This document shows positions 62,001 through 64,000 of a DNA stretch of 64,000 nucleotides, piece by piece. The position numbers were made by a program, and so were the translations under genes. Each line of letters starts with the position of its first letter. Within the stretch, counting starts at the first letter, position 1. Source of the stretch: CBDFKJ01 sp965248805. Lineage in GTDB: Bacteria; Pseudomonadota; Alphaproteobacteria; UBA6615. Location: the NCBI GenBank assembly GCA_965248805.1, contig CBDFKJ010000009.1, positions 1,550,001 to 1,614,000 of the forward strand. The letters are read 5' to 3'. Under the pieces are notes generated by a model, which searched no databases, was not told where the DNA came from, and worked only from the letters and a program-made list of their open reading frames with translations.

Positions 62001-63404
62001 CCAGAGGCCAAGGTGGAGGAACTCCGCCTTGAGATGGAGCGCGCCGAGGGACAACGGCTCCAGCCCTGTCATGTGCAGAGCTTCTTCGTCGAAGCCTTCC
62101 AGCATCTCGGTGGAAGGCTAAAACGGCGCGAGGAAGGCCGGTGGGAGATCATGCACGTTCCGGCCGTGATACGCGAACGAGACCGTCAGATTGGCACTGG
62201 AGCAGCGATCCAAAGAAAGTACGAGCGCATCTGCTTCGAGAAACACCGGATCAACCGCCAGCCCGTTGCCGCCTTCATTTATCCCGGACATCCGCTTCTT
62301 GAAGCGGTCATCAGCATCGTGCGCGAGAAGTACGATTACCTGATGAGGCAGGGAGCGGTTCTCGTCGATGACACCGACACCGGCGAAGACCTTTCGGCGG
62401 TCTTCCTGCTGGAGCACGACGTTCGGGATGGCCGGCAAACAAGTACGGGGAAACCGCATATCATCTCCGAGAAGCTCCAGTTTGCGGCGCTCGACAGGGG
62501 CGGTCACGCAGGCAACGCTGGGATTGCGCCGCATCTCAATCTGCGCCAGGCACAACCCGAGGAGATCGCCCTCCTCGAAGACCGCGCCACCGAGACGTGG
62601 TTACGGAGCGATCTCGAACAAACGGCTACGGAATTCGCAACCGTCGAGCTGGCGCAGGCTCATGTGGCCGAGGTGAAGGCCCGCCGTCTGCCGGAGATCG
62701 CCAAGATCGAACAAGAGGTCCGTGCGCGCCTGAAGAAGGAAATCAACTACTGGGATTCCCGGGCCTTCGAGCTGAAGGAACAGGAGCGCGCCGGCAAGAA
62801 AACCAGGCTGAACTGGCAGAACGCGGCACGCCGTGCAGAAGACCTCGCGGAACGCCTGAAGCGACGCATGGCATTGCTTGAACGGGAGAGATTCATCTCG
62901 TCCCAACCACCCCGCATCCGCGGCGGCATGATCGTCATCCCCCGCGGTCTGATCGAAACAAGAGCACGAGGACAGGAAGGCGCTTCCACGGCTCCCACAG
63001 CCTTCAGCCAGGACCCGGCCGCACGACGGCAAATCGAGCTCGCCGCCATGGAGGCAGTCATGGCATCGGAGCGTGGGCTCGGCAATGCTCCCGTCGACGT
63101 ATCGGCTCAGAAGATCGGCTACGACATCGCCTCATACGACCCGAACACGCGCGGCCTGCGCTTTATCGAGGTCAAGGGACGTGTAGACGGCGCCGATACC
63201 GTGATGATCCCCCGCCAGGAAATCATCGCCTCTTTGCACGAGCCTGACAAATTCATCCTGGCCGTCGTCAAGATTAACGATGGGTCGGCAGGTGAGCCGC
63301 GATACGTCCGCGGAGCTCTCGACAAGCATGAACCCCCCTTCGAGCAAACCGCCATCCAGTTCAACTTGAAGCGCCTGCTTGAGCGGGCGGAGCCCCCGGC
63401 ATGA
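59034..63404 (+). CDS. Chimera: Eco57I-like adenine methyltransferase fused to DrmD-like SNF2 helicase
   Basis: This unbroken 1456-residue frame has two unrelated parts. Residues 1 to about 430 are an adenine methyltransferase: VLDPACGGGAFLTSVARHLI near 73, the catalytic GNPPYGKVRDRL near 170, and a target-recognition region ending IVQRTSNRNQSRRL. Then it switches to DLERCLIVAPGSLVEQWQDD, motif Ia of an SNF2 helicase. DEAH (IVCDEAHRMS) lies near 515, MTATPHNGKEEDF near 545, and the VNYDLPWNPNKIEQRFGRIH region follows. A DUF3883-like C-terminus (RFIEVKGRV) follows too. The helicase matches DISARM DrmD but lacks Walker A. The start is unclear: TTG 59034 or ATG 59091. Confidence 0.8.
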   Translation: MASNIDGIGLPNNVRDVFSMADPDDRDYAISSAYALLMGTERWKALSAYFTPPGLAGEVLDAASGFIDGVRDPAVLDPACGGGAFLTSVARHLIDLKCRQGTWEQEACRSVLRQIRGIEIDAGLATISQTLLRRMLAWEYGFARRGPLGVVKQGNALSVSLQRKFGLVIGNPPYGKVRDRLEEKILRASGRANLGGHTNLYSLFLLRGLNWVKPGGGLVFVLPTSFVAGPYFAGLLHEVFDRALVERIDLHEQRENLFLGTVQDICLLVLQRRDEGDDGADEAKHPYELGYIDADGVRSRRGTGLARSGGEPWTLPVAHEVRVFAPRTYSSRSGGGKAFTLSDYGYRVRVGKVVPTRERERLHTNRRKGDMPLLWASSIRPDGSFNFEAARRLRNALWYCPPNEGSVAYASTGPTVIVQRTSNRNQSRRLNAARSDLERCLIVAPGSLVEQWQDDLGEKFGLEFDILTRDMIESSRSGNPFNDRNWLIARLDVLARNDDLQEKLGQAVEWDLIVCDEAHRMSATYFGGEVKYTKRYRIGQQLGQNCRHFLLMTATPHNGKEEDFQLFMALLDGDRFEGRFRDGVHYADTADMMRRLTKEELLRFDARPLFPERRAYTAKYELSPEEAALYAAVTDYVRTEMNRVARFAETDGRKRNNVGFALQILQRRLASSPAAIYQSLKRRRERLERELAEAKLAAKGRGARFGAVAVTDETLQDLDEYAQEEIEDLEDLIATGATTAETAEQLGLEVNTLKGLEAKALGVLHSGQDAKWAQLNRILDDELMIDADGNRRKLIVFTEPKDTLHYLRDKIRARLGNPDAVAVIHGGVTREERRKVVERFMQDRDLLVLVANDAAGEGVNLQRGHLMVNYDLPWNPNKIEQRFGRIHRIGQTEVCHLWNLVAADTREGEVYARLLEKLEAAREALGGRVYDVLGELFEGTALKDLLFEAIQYGEQEEVKARLFQQVDGAADQQHLLRLLQRRALTNDSMPEAKVEELRLEMERAEGQRLQPCHVQSFFVEAFQHLGGRLKRREEGRWEIMHVPAVIRERDRQIGTGAAIQRKYERICFEKHRINRQPVAAFIYPGHPLLEAVISIVREKYDYLMRQGAVLVDDTDTGEDLSAVFLLEHDVRDGRQTSTGKPHIISEKLQFAALDRGGHAGNAGIAPHLNLRQAQPEEIALLEDRATETWLRSDLEQTATEFATVELAQAHVAEVKARRLPEIAKIEQEVRARLKKEINYWDSRAFELKEQERAGKKTRLNWQNAARRAEDLAERLKRRMALLERERFISSQPPRIRGGMIVIPRGLIETRARGQEGASTAPTAFSQDPAARRQIELAAMEAVMASERGLGNAPVDVSAQKIGYDIASYDPNTRGLRFIEVKGRVDGADTVMIPRQEIIASLHEPDKFILAVVKINDGSAGEPRYVRGALDKHEPPFEQTAIQFNLKRLLERAEPPA

Positions 63405-64000
63405 CCCAACGTTACAAAAAGAAACTCATTGAAGTCGCGATACCGCTGGAGGCAATCAACGCCGCTTCGTCGCGGGAGAAATCGATTCGGCACGGTCACC
63501 CGTCAACCCTGCACCTTTGGTGGGCTCGGCGTCCCTTGGCCACCTGTCGGGCAGTGCTCTTCGCTCAATTGGTCGACGATCCATCCAGCCACCCGGAGGA
63601 GTTTCCGACGGAAGAGGCTCAGGAAGAAGAACATAAACGGCTGTTCAAGATCATCGAGGATCTCGTCATCTGGGAAAACTCAACCAACGAAGAGGTGCTG
63701 AATCGCGCCCGGGCAGAAATCCGGAAGAGTTGCGGCGATGAACTGCCCCCCGTTTATGACCCGTTCTCAGGCGGCGGGTCGATCCCATTGGAAGCCCAGC
63801 GGCTGGGGCTTCCCGCCTATGGGTCCGACTTGAACCCGGTTGCCGTAATGATCGGCAAGGCGATGATCGAGATCCCGCCCAGATTCAAGGACAGGGAGCC
63901 CGTACACCCAAGAGGCGAGGAACGCACCCATTACCGCAACGCTGAGGGTCTTGCCGAGGATGTGAAGTACTACGGCGAATGGATGCGCGAGCGAGCGTTC
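63401..64000 (+). CDS. DUF1156 adenine-specific methyltransferase (DrmMI-like), cut by the window end
   Basis: From ATG 63401, overlapping the previous stop (ATGA), 200 codons run to the window edge. They begin TQRYKKKLIEVAIPLEAINA and continue with HPSTLHLWWARRPLATCRAV, the DUF1156 signature. The SAM-binding motif VYDPFSGGGSIPLEAQRLGL lies near residue 125. In class 1 DISARM, drmD is followed by the DUF1156 methyltransferase drmMI, then drmA, drmB and drmC. The arrangement here is the same, but the later genes are outside the window. Confidence 0.82.
   Translation, partial: MTQRYKKKLIEVAIPLEAINAASSREKSIRHGHPSTLHLWWARRPLATCRAVLFAQLVDDPSSHPEEFPTEEAQEEEHKRLFKIIEDLVIWENSTNEEVLNRARAEIRKSCGDELPPVYDPFSGGGSIPLEAQRLGLPAYGSDLNPVAVMIGKAMIEIPPRFKDREPVHPRGEERTHYRNAEGLAEDVKYYGEWMRERAF

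Noticed and set aside
1..64000. CRISPR arrays, tRNA or rRNA genes
   Set aside because: No regularly spaced repeat array or recognisable tRNA/rRNA sequence was seen by eye. A tRNA covariance search was not run.

Overview
The chromosomal genes at the left end, the high G+C content and a CcrM-type methyltransferase beside rnhB indicate an alphaproteobacterium, probably in or near the Rhodospirillales. This assignment rests on gene content only. The host-like block (about 1-7030) carries a YeeE/YedE sulfur-compound transporter, a duplicated DUF4170 protein, PmbA/TldE, CcrM, RNase HII, a CPA2-type cation:proton antiporter and a 5'-truncated radical SAM protein of the PA0069 family.

From about 7485 to 20123, all on the minus strand, lies the early and head half of a Mu-like transposable prophage. 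In transcription order it has a cut winged-helix gene, a small membrane protein, a DNA-binding coiled-coil protein, a broken MuA transposase, a Gam-like protein, GemA/gp16, a DUF5131 protein, a DNA methyltransferase, a Mor-like activator, lysis-type genes, gp26/gp27 homologues, terminase gp28, portal gp29 and head protein gp30/F. Part of the MuA catalytic core is inverted, and most of the core and all of MuB are missing, so this copy cannot transpose itself.

From 20124 to 25400 is a graveyard of fragments: IS1182, IS3 and IS630 pieces, a UvrD-type helicase N-terminus, a second decayed IS1182, a Phd/YefM antitoxin, an S24 repressor tail, a phage right-end sequence and a lysozyme tail. After it come three homologous siphophage-type tail modules on the plus strand. 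Module A (26068-28335) has an Acb2/Tad1-type protein, a gp36 start fused by deletion to a tape-measure end, and tail genes. Module B (29600-41187) runs from head-tail joining to lysozyme and is disrupted by two IS5-family insertions, an IS1595 insertion, frameshifts and a deletion. Module C (47085-56041) runs from tape measure to lysozyme and a right-end-like repeat. The head block and tail modules look like scattered parts of related Mu-like siphophages.

Defence-type genes occupy the joints. Between modules B and C lie a truncated BrxL-like Lon/AAA protein, an intact TM0106-type RecB-like nuclease and a KAP P-loop NTPase cut by an IS5 copy. The right end (59034-64000) carries a 1456-residue chimera joining an Eco57I-like adenine methyltransferase to most of a DISARM DrmD-like SNF2 helicase, without the helicase Walker A. 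A DUF1156 methyltransferase (DrmMI-like) follows and runs off the window.

Insertion sequences have shaped the region. Three IS5-family copies of 1290 bp are almost identical, a fourth divergent copy sits inside another IS, and several insertions keep exact target duplications, so the interrupted genes can be rebuilt. I saw no tRNA, rRNA or CRISPR array.
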